A stretch of DNA of 64,000 nt from NCBI GenBank assembly GCA_039185015.1, contig JBCDAU010000022.1:1-64000 (forward strand), in the 5' to 3' direction. The notes beneath the pieces are model-generated. The model was given only the letters and a program-made list of their open reading frames with translations, searched no databases and was not told the DNA's origin. Source of the stretch: JBCBSZ01 sp039185015 (GTDB lineage: Bacteria > Actinomycetota > Acidimicrobiia > Acidimicrobiales > Poriferisodalaceae). The translations under genes and the position numbers were made by a program. Position 1 is the first letter of the stretch, and each line of letters starts with the position of its first letter. Of the stretch, positions 1 to 8,354 are shown piece after piece.

Positions 1-1385
1 CCCATCACGGCGATCTTGGCCGTGGGCCAGAGGAAGGTGAACCGGTTGCCGAAGGCCCGGCCGCTCATCCCGTAGTTCCCGGCGCCGTAGCTGCCGCCGA
101 TGATGAGGCCGATGTGGGGGACCGTGGAGTTGCTGACGGCGTTCACCATCTGCGACCCCTTCTTGATGATCCCGGCCGCCTCGTAGTCGCGTCCGACCAT
201 GAAGCCGGTGATGTTGTGCACGAACACCAGCGGCACGTCGATCTGGTTGCACAGCTGGATGAAGGTGGCGCCCTTCTCGGCGGCGTCCATGTCGAGCACG
301 CCGTTGTTGCCGAGGAAGCCGACGGTCACGCCGTGGATCTCGCCCCAGCCGCACACCAGGTTCGTGCCGTAGCGCGCCTTGTACTCCTCGAAGCGGGAAC
401 CGTCGACCACCCGGCCGTAGACCTCGCGCACGTCGACCGGCTGACGGAGGTCGCGGCTCACGAGGCCGAGCAGCTCCTCCGGGTCGAGCGATGGGGGGTC
501 GGCGGCGACGAGCGGCCGGGGGTCCGCCTTTCGCCAGTCGAGGTGGCTCACGGCCTCGCGAGCCAAGCGGATCGCATCCATCTCGTCCTCGGCGAAGTAG
601 TCGCCGAGCCCGGAGACCTCGGCGTGCATCTGCGCTCCACCGAGGGTCTCGTCGTCGCTGATCTCGCCGGTGGCCATCTGCACGAGCGGCGGGCCGGCGA
701 GGAAGATCTTCGACTGCTCCCGGACGACGATGTTGTAGTCGGAGAGGCCCGGTTGGTACGCCCCGCCGGCGGTGGACGAGCCCATCACGACGCAGATCGT
801 CGGGATGCCGAGCTTGGACAGCTCGATCAGCTCGTAGAAGAAGCGGCCGGTCTGGGCGAAGTGGTCGACCTGCATGCCGCCCGGGACCCGGCCCTTGTTG
901 GACTCGTCCTCGGGCTCGATGCGGAGGTCACCGCCGGCCGACTCGACGAAGCTGACGTACGGCAGCCGGTTCTCGCGAGAGATCTCCATCGCCCGCATCC
1001 ACTTCTTGATCGAGTACGGCGTCATGGCACCGGCCATCGCCGTGGGGTCGTTGCCCATCACGACGCACTCGGTGCCGGCGATGATGCCGATGCCGGCCAC
1101 CAGCCCACCGCCCATGGCGTAGTCGGATCGGTAGGCGGCGAGCGGTGAGATCTCGAGGAACGGCGTGTCGGGGTCGAGCACGTGCGCGATGCGCTCGCGG
1201 ATCGGCAGCTTGTCCCGGCTGCGCAGGCGAGCACGGGCGCGCTCCCCGCCGCCGAGGTCGGCCTGATCGAGCAGCTCGTCGATCTCGGCCAATTGCTCGA
1301 GCATGTCGGCTCGGTTGGTCTGGAAGGTCTCGCTCGCCGGGTCGACCGAGGTCGGCAGCGGCGGCGACAGCACGGTTCGGCTCAC
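1..1385 (-). CDS. Acyl-CoA carboxylase, carboxyltransferase (beta) subunit, 3' end cut by the window edge
   Basis: Translation of the minus strand from GTG at 1385 gives about 461 residues of a biotin-dependent carboxyltransferase. It has the two crotonase-like halves: an N half with RIEPEDESNKGRVPGGM and the GSSTAGGAYQPG acyl-CoA loop, and a C half with TNLVCGWGEIHGVTVGFLGN, VFVHNITGFMVGRDYEAAGI and IIGGSYGAGNYGMSGRAFG. These loops place it nearest methylcrotonyl/propionyl/geranyl-CoA carboxylase beta chains, which transfer carboxylate from biotin to an acyl-CoA. The family is about 530 aa, so roughly 70 residues lie off the left edge. A GAGAGGGG ribosome site precedes the GTG. The exact acyl-CoA substrate cannot be read from the sequence; the biotin (alpha) subunit is probably outside the window. 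Confidence 0.93.
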   Translation of the reverse strand, partial: MSRTVLSPPLPTSVDPASETFQTNRADMLEQLAEIDELLDQADLGGGERARARLRSRDKLPIRERIAHVLDPDTPFLEISPLAAYRSDYAMGGGLVAGIGIIAGTECVVMGNDPTAMAGAMTPYSIKKWMRAMEISRENRLPYVSFVESAGGDLRIEPEDESNKGRVPGGMQVDHFAQTGRFFYELIELSKLGIPTICVVMGSSTAGGAYQPGLSDYNIVVREQSKIFLAGPPLVQMATGEISDDETLGGAQMHAEVSGLGDYFAEDEMDAIRLAREAVSHLDWRKADPRPLVAADPPSLDPEELLGLVSRDLRQPVDVREVYGRVVDGSRFEEYKARYGTNLVCGWGEIHGVTVGFLGNNGVLDMDAAEKGATFIQLCNQIDVPLVFVHNITGFMVGRDYEAAGIIKKGSQMVNAVSNSTVPHIGLIIGGSYGAGNYGMSGRAFGNRFTFLWPTAKIAVM

Positions 1386-1458
1386 CGGGTCCCCTCTCCC
1401 CGGCCGGTGACCGTACCCGCCGGTAAGGGGAAGCGGCAACCGTTACCGCCGCTGCTCG

Positions 1459-2058
1459 CTACCGCGTGGCGAGACGGGGGCTGGTGCTCGCGAGTTGGCC
1501 GAGGATGAGGATCGACATGAGGAGCCCGCCGGCCCCGCCGATCAGGAGCGCGGCATCGGCGACCTCCACGCCGTAGACGAGCCAGATCGCGGCTTCGATC
1601 GCGGCCATCACCCAGGTGGTCGGCGAGACGCCGTCGACGAGCTCGGCGCGAGCGGCCTCGAAGGCGGCCGGAGCGAACTGGACGCCGTACGAGAGGCCCA
1701 TCGCGATGCCGGCAGTCGTCCAGCCGCCGATCGCCAGTCCGACGGCCGGCGCGATGGTGGCCCCGGCGGCGCCGGCAGCGACGGCCCGGACGCCGGCCGG
1801 ATGGAGCGGGACGGCGGTCGCGGCGATGGCACCGTAGAGCGCCGTTCCGGCGATCGACACCGGCAGGACACCCCAGACCTGGGCGCCGACGGCGTAGGCG
1901 CCCCAGCAGACGTTCAGCGCGATGCCCACGCCGACCCAGGGGAGCGAGAGCCCGTTGAGGTTGCGGGTCCGGCGAACCCGAACGAGCTGCGGGACGATCA
2001 TCCCGGCGCCGAAGACGTTGGCGACGACGAGCAGGGTGGTCAGGACGAGGTCGGGCAC
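1459..2058 (-). CDS. PQ-loop (SWEET/SemiSWEET-like) membrane protein
   Basis: A 199-aa hydrophobic protein with about six to seven membrane helices. The first half carries a PQ-loop signature (MIVPQLVRVRRTRNLNGLS), the proline-glutamine hinge typical of SWEET/SemiSWEET sugar carriers and lysosomal cystinosin-type transporters. GTG at 2058 follows a strong AGAGGAGGA site. It is divergent from the CGNR regulator at 2138, with an inverted repeat between them. The substrate is unknown. Confidence is high for the fold and moderate for a transport role. Confidence 0.75.
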   Translation of the reverse strand: MPDLVLTTLLVVANVFGAGMIVPQLVRVRRTRNLNGLSLPWVGVGIALNVCWGAYAVGAQVWGVLPVSIAGTALYGAIAATAVPLHPAGVRAVAAGAAGATIAPAVGLAIGGWTTAGIAMGLSYGVQFAPAAFEAARAELVDGVSPTTWVMAAIEAAIWLVYGVEVADAALLIGGAGGLLMSILILGQLASTSPRLATR

Positions 2059-2102
2059 GGGTCCTCCTCTCGAGGGGGTGAGTCAGGACCATCAGCAAGG
2101 TT

Positions 2103-2121
2103 TGATCCTTCGGTGGGATCA
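2103..2121. promoter_or_regulatory. Inverted repeat between divergent genes
   Basis: TGATCC-N7-GGATCA, a perfect 6-bp-arm palindrome 17 bp before the CGNR regulator start and 45 bp before the PQ-loop gene start. Its position suggests an operator for one or both genes, possibly autoregulation by the CGNR protein. This is inference. Confidence 0.4.
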
Positions 2122-2137
2122 GGAGTGAAACACCTCG

Positions 2138-2725
2138 ATGCTCCTGATGCAAGCCGCCGTGACCGATATCATCGGGGTCGTGCTGACCTCGGTGACCCAG
2201 TCGGAGATCCGCCTCACGCTGGAGGCCGTCGTCGCCCTGCACAACCAGTTCCGCAACGAGGACGTCGACACCCGGGTCGCCCTGGCCGATCGTGGGTTCG
2301 CCCGCGCCGCCCGTGCGTCGGACGCCTCGATCCATCGGCTGGAGCGCCGGATCCTGGAGCTCCACGACCTGTTGCAGTCGCTGCCCGAGCTCGATGTCGA
2401 CGAGGCGATCGCCCAGGTCAACGAGGTCCTGACCGAGCTGGCCATCTCGCCGTCGGTCCAGGCCCACGACGGCGTCGGACCCCACCTCCACTGGACGCCG
2501 TCGACCGCGCGCTTCGATGAGCAGGTCCTCGCCGACATCACGATGGCGTTGGCCTTCGAGCTGTGCGATAACGGCGTCGACCGGTTCGGCCACTGCAGCG
2601 CGAGTGACTGCCAGGACCTCTTCTATGACGCCACCCGGAACCGGTCCCGGCGCTTCTGCGACGACCCCAAGTGCGCGAACCGCACCCACGCCGCCGACCA
2701 CCGAGCCCGCCGCCGTACGAGCTGA
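2138..2725 (+). CDS. CGNR-type zinc-finger protein (ABATE-like), putative transcription regulator
   Basis: A 195-aa protein. The C-terminal 50 residues match the CGNR zinc-finger module: HCSASDCQDLFYDATRNRS followed by RRFCDDPKCANRTHAADHRARRR. Here the CGNR tetrad reads CANR, a common variant, and the paired cysteines for zinc are intact. The N half is helical and corresponds to the stress-response ABATE domain region. The family is thought to bind nucleic acid and often sits next to the transporter or enzyme gene it controls; here that would be the divergent PQ-loop gene. An AGGAG lies 12 bp before ATG 2138; ATG 2147 is an alternative start. Confidence 0.82.
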   Translation: MLLMQAAVTDIIGVVLTSVTQSEIRLTLEAVVALHNQFRNEDVDTRVALADRGFARAARASDASIHRLERRILELHDLLQSLPELDVDEAIAQVNEVLTELAISPSVQAHDGVGPHLHWTPSTARFDEQVLADITMALAFELCDNGVDRFGHCSASDCQDLFYDATRNRSRRFCDDPKCANRTHAADHRARRRTS

Positions 2726-2740
2726 GCATCGCTGTCACCC

Positions 2741-2805
2741 GGCTGGGGCCCCGGAACCCCAGCCTCCTCCCCGTGTCCTCGCCCTGACGGGCTGTGGCCG
2801 GGGCT
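2741..2805. repeat. Dispersed intergenic element, copy 1 (hairpin plus conserved block)
   Basis: Lies between convergent genes ending at 2725 and 2830. It has an 8-bp perfect stem (GGCTGGGG 2741-2748 with CCCCAGCC 2757-2764), then TCCTCCCCGTGTCCTCGCCC and TGACGGGC. The same block and a similar hairpin recur near 23055, 33172, 37798 and 50031. The stem could act as a bidirectional terminator, although no T-run follows. Confidence 0.75.
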
Positions 2806-2829
2806 GTCGTCGCCCTGGTGCTGTTGGGC

Positions 2830-3618
2830 CTAGCCCAACCTGCGGAAGTTGGGCGGGCGCTGCTCCATGAAGGCGGCTACGGCCTCGCGATGCTCCGGGG
2901 TCGCATAGGCCTGGTCGAGCCGCTCGAGCTCCCGTCGCTGGACGACGGTGGCATCGGGCTCCGCGACGTTGGCGGTCAACAGCTCCTTGATCCAGCGGAG
3001 CTGCGGCGCGGGGTTGGACGCGTACTCCGCAGCCCGTTCGACGGCCACGTCCAGCAGGTCGTCCGGCTCGGTGAGCTGGTCGACGAGGCCGGTACGGAGC
3101 GCCTCGTCGGCGTCGATCATCCGGCCCGACAGCATCAGGTCGGTGCAGGCGGCCCACCCCATCCGCAACGGCCCGTAGTGGCTCGACGCCAACTCGGGCA
3201 CGAGCCCCATCCGGACGAAGCGGAAGCTGCAGCGCGCCTCGGTCGACGCCACGATCCGGTCGCACGGCAGGATCATGGTGAGGCCGACGCCGAGCGCGAC
3301 GCCGTTGACCGCGGCCACGATCGGCTTCGTCGACCGGAGCAGCTCGATCCAGTCCCGGCGCCGAGCGGGTCGTGCCGCCGTGTCGTCGCCCTCCAGCTGC
3401 GCGCCGAAGACCGCCTCGATGTCGGCGCCGGCGCAGAACCCACGACCCGAGCCGGTGATCACCAGCGCGCCGATGTCCGCATCGGCGTCTGCGGCCTCGA
3501 TCGCGTCGGAGAGCTCTGCGCTCATCGTCGGTGTCCAGGCGTTGAGCTTGTCCGGCCGGTCGAGGGTGAGCACCTCGACGTGCTCTCGCCGCTCGACCGT
3601 GATCTGCGTGTACGTCAC
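2830..3618 (-). CDS. Enoyl-CoA hydratase/isomerase family protein (crotonase)
   Basis: About 262 aa, full length for a crotonase. The CoA/oxyanion-hole motifs are visible: GRGFCAGADIEAVF and VNGVALGVGLTMILPCDRIV, followed by MGLVPELASSHYGPLRMGW where catalytic acids usually sit. The Glu of VPELAS could be the general acid/base; the other canonical Glu is not obvious, so hydratase versus isomerase or another crotonase reaction is open. I chose GTG 3618 because AGGGGGA lies 5-8 nt upstream; GTG 3633 is in frame and would add 5 residues. Likely role is fatty-acid or other acyl-CoA breakdown. Confidence 0.88.
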   Translation of the reverse strand: MTYTQITVERREHVEVLTLDRPDKLNAWTPTMSAELSDAIEAADADADIGALVITGSGRGFCAGADIEAVFGAQLEGDDTAARPARRRDWIELLRSTKPIVAAVNGVALGVGLTMILPCDRIVASTEARCSFRFVRMGLVPELASSHYGPLRMGWAACTDLMLSGRMIDADEALRTGLVDQLTEPDDLLDVAVERAAEYASNPAPQLRWIKELLTANVAEPDATVVQRRELERLDQAYATPEHREAVAAFMEQRPPNFRRLG

Positions 3619-3684
3619 GTCGCTCCCCCTCACCTCGCCCCGTGCCCCCCACGATCGCCGCGGCGCCGCGGGTCGCGCCAGCGA

Positions 3685-4053
3685 TCAGGTGACGCGGTTG
3701 GCGATCAGTCCGACGAACGATGACGCACCGACGTACCACCAGCCGAGGTGCTGCCCACAGCTCGTACATGGGGCGAAGCACCAGGCGTGCCCGGGGAACC
3801 AGGTGGCGTCGGTCGTCAGCTCACCCTCGGACCGGCACCCCGGCGCGTCGCGAAAGCACCGCACCGTCCACGACCAGCCCGCCGGGTTGCGAAAGGTGTG
3901 CACGTGCCGACCGGCCCGGACGACCGCAGCGCTGCGATGGGCGACGACCGCTGAGCACCGCTCGCACCTGACGTCGTCGCGCTGGACCGCGAGGTCCTCG
4001 TCGCTGACGACGTCGGCCGCGACGTCAACGCCCATGTCCGCAGTCTCGTGCAC
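3685..4053 (-). CDS. Single-domain CULT protein (cereblon thalidomide-binding-domain homologue)
   Basis: A 122-aa protein consisting almost only of a CULT domain. The zinc cysteines are C30/C33 (CERC) and C96/C99 (CTSC). The aromatic cage is W85, W91 and W105 in WFPGHAW...HLGWWY, with the same spacings (6 and 14 residues) as W380/W386/W400 of human cereblon and the same 5-residue step from the second Trp to the second zinc pair. An upstream HTFRNPAGW segment matches the family's NP-G strand. Bacterial CULT proteins are known as stand-alone domains that bind cyclic imides and uracil-like ligands; their physiological role is not settled. It lies between a crotonase and an acyltransferase gene on the same strand, with no operon that explains it. 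Confidence 0.85.
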   Translation of the reverse strand: MHETADMGVDVAADVVSDEDLAVQRDDVRCERCSAVVAHRSAAVVRAGRHVHTFRNPAGWSWTVRCFRDAPGCRSEGELTTDATWFPGHAWCFAPCTSCGQHLGWWYVGASSFVGLIANRVT

Positions 4054-4128
4054 CGGTGGCGCCGCCGTGGTGCTCGACCTGAACGGTGCCGAGTGTCACC
4101 GCATCGCCGAGCCGGTCGGCGAGCTCGT

Positions 4129-4722
4129 TCAGGCCTGATCGGGGGCGGACCCGAGCTCGAGCTCCTCGCGGAGCACGATCGTGCTGGTCTGCTCCGGCGC
4201 GCGACCGAGCATGCCGCCGTAGAACTCGCGCACGACGTCCATGTCGGCGACGATGTCGCCCGACGGGATCAGCGGCTCGGTGCCGATGCCGACGCGCCGC
4301 TGCCCGTAGTCGAGGTACGAGAAGTAGATCGGCAGGCCCGTCTCGATGGCGAGGTGGTAGAAGCCGCTTCGCCACCGCTCCTGCTTCGAGCGCGTTCCGG
4401 GCGGTGAGATCACGATGGCGAACTCCTCCTCGGTGCCCGCCTCCTTCACGAGGTCGGCGGTGGTCCCGCCCTTCCCCGGTGTGACAGGTACCGCGCCGAC
4501 GTACTTGAGGAGCCCGAACGGGCCACGGAGGTGCTTCGCGTTCATCAGGAAGCGGATCTTGACGCCGTAGTGGCGCATGGCCACGAGCATCCAGAACCCG
4601 TCGACGAACGAGGTGTGGGGCGCCGCCGTCAGGATGCTCTTCGGTGCCGGAGGCACGCAGTCCTCCTGGACGGTCCAGCGACCGAGCCGGAGCGCGAGCG
4701 TGGCGAGTCGCCTGAAGAGCAT
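4129..4722 (-). CDS. PlsC-like 1-acyl-glycerol-3-phosphate acyltransferase family protein
   Basis: About 197 aa. Motif I is HTSFVD (the HX4D acyltransfer dyad), then FLMNAKHLRGPFG. Motif III is SPPGTRSKQERW where most family members have PEGTRS, so the usual Glu is Pro. GLPIYFSYLDYG resembles motif IV. The family acylates lysophosphatidate or related lipids at the membrane. The frame extends upstream to GTG 4800, but that stretch looks unlike the family and would run into the neighbour's promoter, so ATG 4722 is preferred. The Glu-to-Pro change leaves substrate choice uncertain. Confidence 0.8.
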   Translation of the reverse strand: MLFRRLATLALRLGRWTVQEDCVPPAPKSILTAAPHTSFVDGFWMLVAMRHYGVKIRFLMNAKHLRGPFGLLKYVGAVPVTPGKGGTTADLVKEAGTEEEFAIVISPPGTRSKQERWRSGFYHLAIETGLPIYFSYLDYGQRRVGIGTEPLIPSGDIVADMDVVREFYGGMLGRAPEQTSTIVLREELELGSAPDQA

Positions 4723-4829
4723 GCGTGGAGGGTAAGCGACGGGGAGTTCCGGCGCGCACCCGGTGCGAAAAGCACCTCTGATCGGGAGTGCTAAGCTCAC
4801 CTAACAGTTCGTCGATCCGGGAGGAACCC

Positions 4830-5351
4830 GTGGAGTTGCGCTCGTTGCGGTCGCTGGCCGCGCTCGCTCATGTCGTGCCCGGCGTGCGTCTCGAGCTCAG
4901 CGGTGTGAACGGCGCCGACGTCGTCGTCGACCGGACGAGCGATGCCGACCTCGACCCGTGCGGGTTCCGCCGGGTCGTCCTCCACGCTTCGTCAGCCCGG
5001 GGTTCCCAGGTCCACCACGCGGTGTTGGACGCCCATCTGGGCGGCGCGGTGGAGGACGCCGGGGGCGGCCTGTGTCGTTCGGTCGCTCCCGACGGCACGG
5101 CGATCCACTGGCTCGTCGTCCAGCTCCCCGCCGAGGTGGCCCGCGACGCGCTGGCGGAGTGCCCCTTCGACGACGACTCGACCGGCATCGAGGCGCGCCT
5201 CACCCCGGACGAAGCGCTCGGGACGACGGTCGTCCGGCTCGTCACGACCGCCGACGACGACTCGCTCGCGCCGCGCGTCGCCGAGTGGGCGCAGGCCGCC
5301 TGCCTCGCCGCCGAGGTCGACCGCTACCTGAGTCGCATCGACGCCAGCTGA
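4830..5351 (+). CDS. Protein of unknown function
   Basis: 173 aa, acidic and soluble, with no signal peptide or membrane helix. GTG 4830 is preferred because GGGAGGA ends a few bases before it; the frame is open 14 codons further upstream without a ribosome site. The middle (HHAVLDAHLGGAVEDAGG, HWLVVQLPAEVARDALAE) alternates strand and helix. I recognise no catalytic motif. It is divergent from the PlsC gene and 90 bp before the helicase. Codon use is as in its neighbours. Confidence 0.7.
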   Translation: MELRSLRSLAALAHVVPGVRLELSGVNGADVVVDRTSDADLDPCGFRRVVLHASSARGSQVHHAVLDAHLGGAVEDAGGGLCRSVAPDGTAIHWLVVQLPAEVARDALAECPFDDDSTGIEARLTPDEALGTTVVRLVTTADDDSLAPRVAEWAQAACLAAEVDRYLSRIDAS

Positions 5352-5440
5352 CCGAGGTGGACCCCGCCGGAGACGGCGGCGGTCGGTACGCTCGACCGTG
5401 ATCGCCGCCCGACCGGGTGGAGTCGACGGGAGCCCACCGC

Positions 5441-6958
5441 ATGAGCAGCGACGTCACGTTCGCGAGCCTGGGCGTCCGACCGCGACTCGTCGAGGCGCTC
5501 GGTTGGCAACGCATCACCGAACCGTTCGAGATCCAGGCCCTGGTCGTCCCCGACGGCATCGCCGGCCTCGACATCCTCGGCCGTGCGCCGACCGGGTCGG
5601 GGAAGACGCTCGGGTTCGGCGTGCCGACCCTCGATCGTCTCGCCGAGCTCCCACGCGCCCAGGTGCGCCGGCCGCGCGCGTTGGTCCTGTCGCCGACCCG
5701 CGAGCTCGCCGAGCAGATCGCCCAGGAGCTCACCCCACTCGCGGACGCCGTCGACCGGCGGGTGCTCGCCGTCTACGGCGGCGTGAACATCGCCGGACAC
5801 ATCCGGGCGCTCGGCGCGGGCGTGGATCTGCTCGTCGCCTGTCCCGGCCGACTCCTCGATCTGATCGATCAGGGTGCCGTCGACCTCGGCGACGTGGTGG
5901 TCGCCGTCGTCGACGAGGCCGATCGCATGTCGGACATGGGGTTCCTGCCCGACGTGCGCCGCCTGCTCGATCGGACCGGCAAGCGGCGACAGACGATGCT
6001 GTTCTCCGCGACGCTCGACGACGAGGTGCAGGTCCTCGTCGAGCGGTACCAGCGCGACCCGGTCGTGCACGAGGTCGGCGAGGTCGAACCCGACCTGACC
6101 ACGATGGAGCACCGCTTCATCCAGGTCGATCGGAGCATCCGGCCCAAGGTCGCCGCGGACCTGGTCGCCGCCGCCGGATCCACCGTCGTGTTCACCCGGA
6201 CCCGGCACGGGGCCGATCGCCTCGCCAAGAAGCTGCGGCAGCAGGGCGTCACCGCCGACCACCTGCACGGTGGTCGCTCGCAGGCCCAGCGCGACCGCGC
6301 GCTCCAGGGCTTCGTCGATGGCCGGGTCCAGGCGCTCGTTGCCACCGACGTCGCTGCTCGCGGGATCCACGTCGACGACGTCGCCTGCGTGATCCACTAC
6401 GACCCACCCGCCGACCACAAGGACTACGTGCATCGCTCCGGTCGCACGGCGCGGGCAGGCGCCACCGGAACGGTGATCTCGATCCTCGACCCGAGCCAGC
6501 TGCAGGACTCGGCGAAGCTCCGACGTGCGCTCGGCATCGACGCCGAGGTCGAGCCGACCCCCGAGGACGCCGACCGGGACCGTACCCCGATCGTGGTCAG
6601 CGCGGACCGATCGCCGTCGACAGCGAAGGGCCGCGGCCGCGCCCGAGGCACCGGCAAACGGCAGCAGCATGGTGGTGGGAGCCGCGGCGACGGCGAGACC
6701 GGGTCCCGGCGTTCGAAGGGCTCCGGCGACGATGGCCGCGCCGGGACGTCGCAGCGCTCGGGGGGCGGCGGGAGGTCCGGTGCCACGCGGTCGTCGAAGC
6801 GGACGCCGTCCGGCGGTGGAGGTGCGTCGGATCGGCCTGGTGGCCGGGCCGGTGGGAAGCGCTCGGCGAAGCGTGGGGGCAAGCGGTCAGGGGCCGGCGC
6901 GGGTTCCGGTCGTCCGCACGGGAGCGGCAGGACGGGTCGCCGTCGAGGACGCCGTTAG
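5441..6958 (+). CDS. DEAD-box ATP-dependent RNA helicase
   Basis: 505 aa with the full motif set: Q motif (ITEPFEIQALVVP), motif I APTGSGKT, Ia PTRELAEQ, motif II DEAD (VVDEADRM), motif III SAT, then RecA-like domain 2 with VVFTRT, ATDVAARGIH and HRSGRTARAG. About the last 120 residues are a low-complexity Gly/Arg/Ser/Lys tail, the basic RNA-binding extension common in RhlE/CsdA-like helicases. It unwinds short RNA duplexes in ribosome assembly or mRNA turnover. ATG 5441 (MSSDVTFASLG) is chosen over an upstream in-frame ATG because the family begins there. A strong hairpin follows the gene. Confidence 0.95.
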   Translation: MSSDVTFASLGVRPRLVEALGWQRITEPFEIQALVVPDGIAGLDILGRAPTGSGKTLGFGVPTLDRLAELPRAQVRRPRALVLSPTRELAEQIAQELTPLADAVDRRVLAVYGGVNIAGHIRALGAGVDLLVACPGRLLDLIDQGAVDLGDVVVAVVDEADRMSDMGFLPDVRRLLDRTGKRRQTMLFSATLDDEVQVLVERYQRDPVVHEVGEVEPDLTTMEHRFIQVDRSIRPKVAADLVAAAGSTVVFTRTRHGADRLAKKLRQQGVTADHLHGGRSQAQRDRALQGFVDGRVQALVATDVAARGIHVDDVACVIHYDPPADHKDYVHRSGRTARAGATGTVISILDPSQLQDSAKLRRALGIDAEVEPTPEDADRDRTPIVVSADRSPSTAKGRGRARGTGKRQQHGGGSRGDGETGSRRSKGSGDDGRAGTSQRSGGGGRSGATRSSKRTPSGGGGASDRPGGRAGGKRSAKRGGKRSGAGAGSGRPHGSGRTGRRRGRR

Positions 6959-6984
6959 CCATCGCCAGAGACGGGGACGAAGCG

Positions 6985-7010
6985 GGGCGTTCGGGCGGCC
7001 ACGAACGCCC
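6985..7010. terminator. Hairpin between convergent genes, likely bidirectional terminator
   Basis: A perfect 9-bp stem GGGCGTTCG (6985-6993) and CGAACGCCC (7002-7010) with an 8-nt loop, in the 73-bp gap between the helicase stop and the P450 stop. There is no clear T-run, as is common in high-GC Actinobacteria. Confidence 0.7.
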
Positions 7011-7031
7011 AGCCGAGCCCGGAGATCCGGC

Positions 7032-8243
7032 TCAGGTCGTCGCCTCCCGAGCGCCTGGTCGGAACGCGACCGGCAGCGAGGTCGGGCCGAAGATGAAGTT
7101 CGAGCCCATCCACGTCGGGTCCGACGTCGGGGCGAGATCGTCGAGCCGGCTCAGCATCTCCCGGAGCAGTTCGGCGATCTCGATGCGGGCGAGGTGCGCC
7201 CCGAGGCAGAAGTGCGGTCCGCCGCCGCCGAAGGCGACGTGGGGGTTCGGATCGCGGTCGATGTCGAATCGGTCGGGCTCGTCGAACGCCTCGGGGTCGC
7301 GGTTGGCGGCGCCGTAGTACATGACGACCTTGTCGCCGGCGGCGATGGCCTGGCCTGCGATCTCGGTGTCGGCGGTCGCCGTGCGGCGCATGTAGATCAC
7401 GGGACTGACCCAGCGCAGCAGCTCCTCGATCGCACCGGGGAGGAGGCCGTCGACGTCGTCTCGGAGCCGGGCGAGCTGATCGGGATGGCCGAACAGCGTC
7501 TGCATCCCGGCGCCGACGAGGTTGCGCGTCGTGTCGCCGCCCGCGTCGACGAGCAACAGGAACCAGAGGAAGAAGTCGACCGCGTCGACCGGTTCGCCGT
7601 CGAGCACGCCGTGGGCGAGCAGCGTCGCCAGGTCATCGCCGGGCTCGGCCTGCTTCTTCGCGTACACCTCCTGCGAGTAGCCGAACATGGCCATGAAGGC
7701 CTCGGCCTTCTGCTCGCGGCTCACGACCTCGTCGCTCGAGTGGAGCGCCTCGGTGTGGTGGTAGAGCGCTCGCCCGTCCTCGAGCGGGATGCCGAGCACG
7801 TCGGCGATGACGAAGCTGGGCATCTCGCCGGCCAGGTCGGTGACGAGGTCGCACTCCCCGAGCTCGATCACCTCGTCGACGATCTGGGTCGCCAACTCGG
7901 CGATGCGTCCCCGGAGCGCCGACGAGGACTTGGGCGTGAAGTGCCGGCTCACCATCCGTCGCATCCTGGTGTGGACCGGCGGGTCGGCCATCAGCATCAT
8001 CACGTGATCGCCCAGGTCGGGGCCGTCGCCGGTCGGGTCCTCGATCATGATCGTGGGCGACGACGAGAACCGCTGCGGGTCACGGCCGATGGCCTTGACC
8101 TCCTGGTGACGCGTGACCGCCCAGAACCCCGGTCCGTTCGGCTCGTCGTGGCGATGGACCGGTGCGTGCTCGCGGAGCCAGGCGAACTGGTCATGGGGTT
8201 GGCTCCCGGCGAATCCCGAGACCGACAGCAGATCGATGTCCAT
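7032..8243 (-). CDS. Cytochrome P450
   Basis: 403 aa, full length. The I-helix oxygen-binding motif is LLVDAGGDTTRN, the K-helix ExxR is EELLR, and the haem loop is FGGGGPHFCLG with the ligand Cys at about residue 346. The sequence resembles actinobacterial soluble P450s of the CYP125/142/CYP124-like kind that oxidise steroid side chains or branched lipids, but subfamily assignment by eye is not safe. Electrons would come from a ferredoxin; none is adjacent, unlike the second P450 at 55577. It starts at ATG 8243 and is a single-gene unit, convergent with the helicase. Confidence 0.93.
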   Translation of the reverse strand: MDIDLLSVSGFAGSQPHDQFAWLREHAPVHRHDEPNGPGFWAVTRHQEVKAIGRDPQRFSSSPTIMIEDPTGDGPDLGDHVMMLMADPPVHTRMRRMVSRHFTPKSSSALRGRIAELATQIVDEVIELGECDLVTDLAGEMPSFVIADVLGIPLEDGRALYHHTEALHSSDEVVSREQKAEAFMAMFGYSQEVYAKKQAEPGDDLATLLAHGVLDGEPVDAVDFFLWFLLLVDAGGDTTRNLVGAGMQTLFGHPDQLARLRDDVDGLLPGAIEELLRWVSPVIYMRRTATADTEIAGQAIAAGDKVVMYYGAANRDPEAFDEPDRFDIDRDPNPHVAFGGGGPHFCLGAHLARIEIAELLREMLSRLDDLAPTSDPTWMGSNFIFGPTSLPVAFRPGAREATT

Positions 8244-8354
8244 GCGCTTCCCCGAGTCCAGCGGTCCCGGGCGAAGCTAGAGCACGGGGCGCTCGCCAGC
8301 TCGTGGGCGGGCACGCTCGTTGACGCTGCCCACGTTGATCGCGACGATCGAGCG

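Noticed and set aside
4787..4804. IdeR/DtxR-like iron box (GTGCTAAGCTCACCTAAC) before the 4830 gene
   Set aside because: Only one half-site matches the consensus; no neighbouring iron genes. Kept as a weak lead.
6525..8354. Upstream extension of the DJ-1-like frame through the P450 and helicase genes
   Set aside because: It runs antisense to the P450 and into the helicase; homology begins only after ATG 8355.
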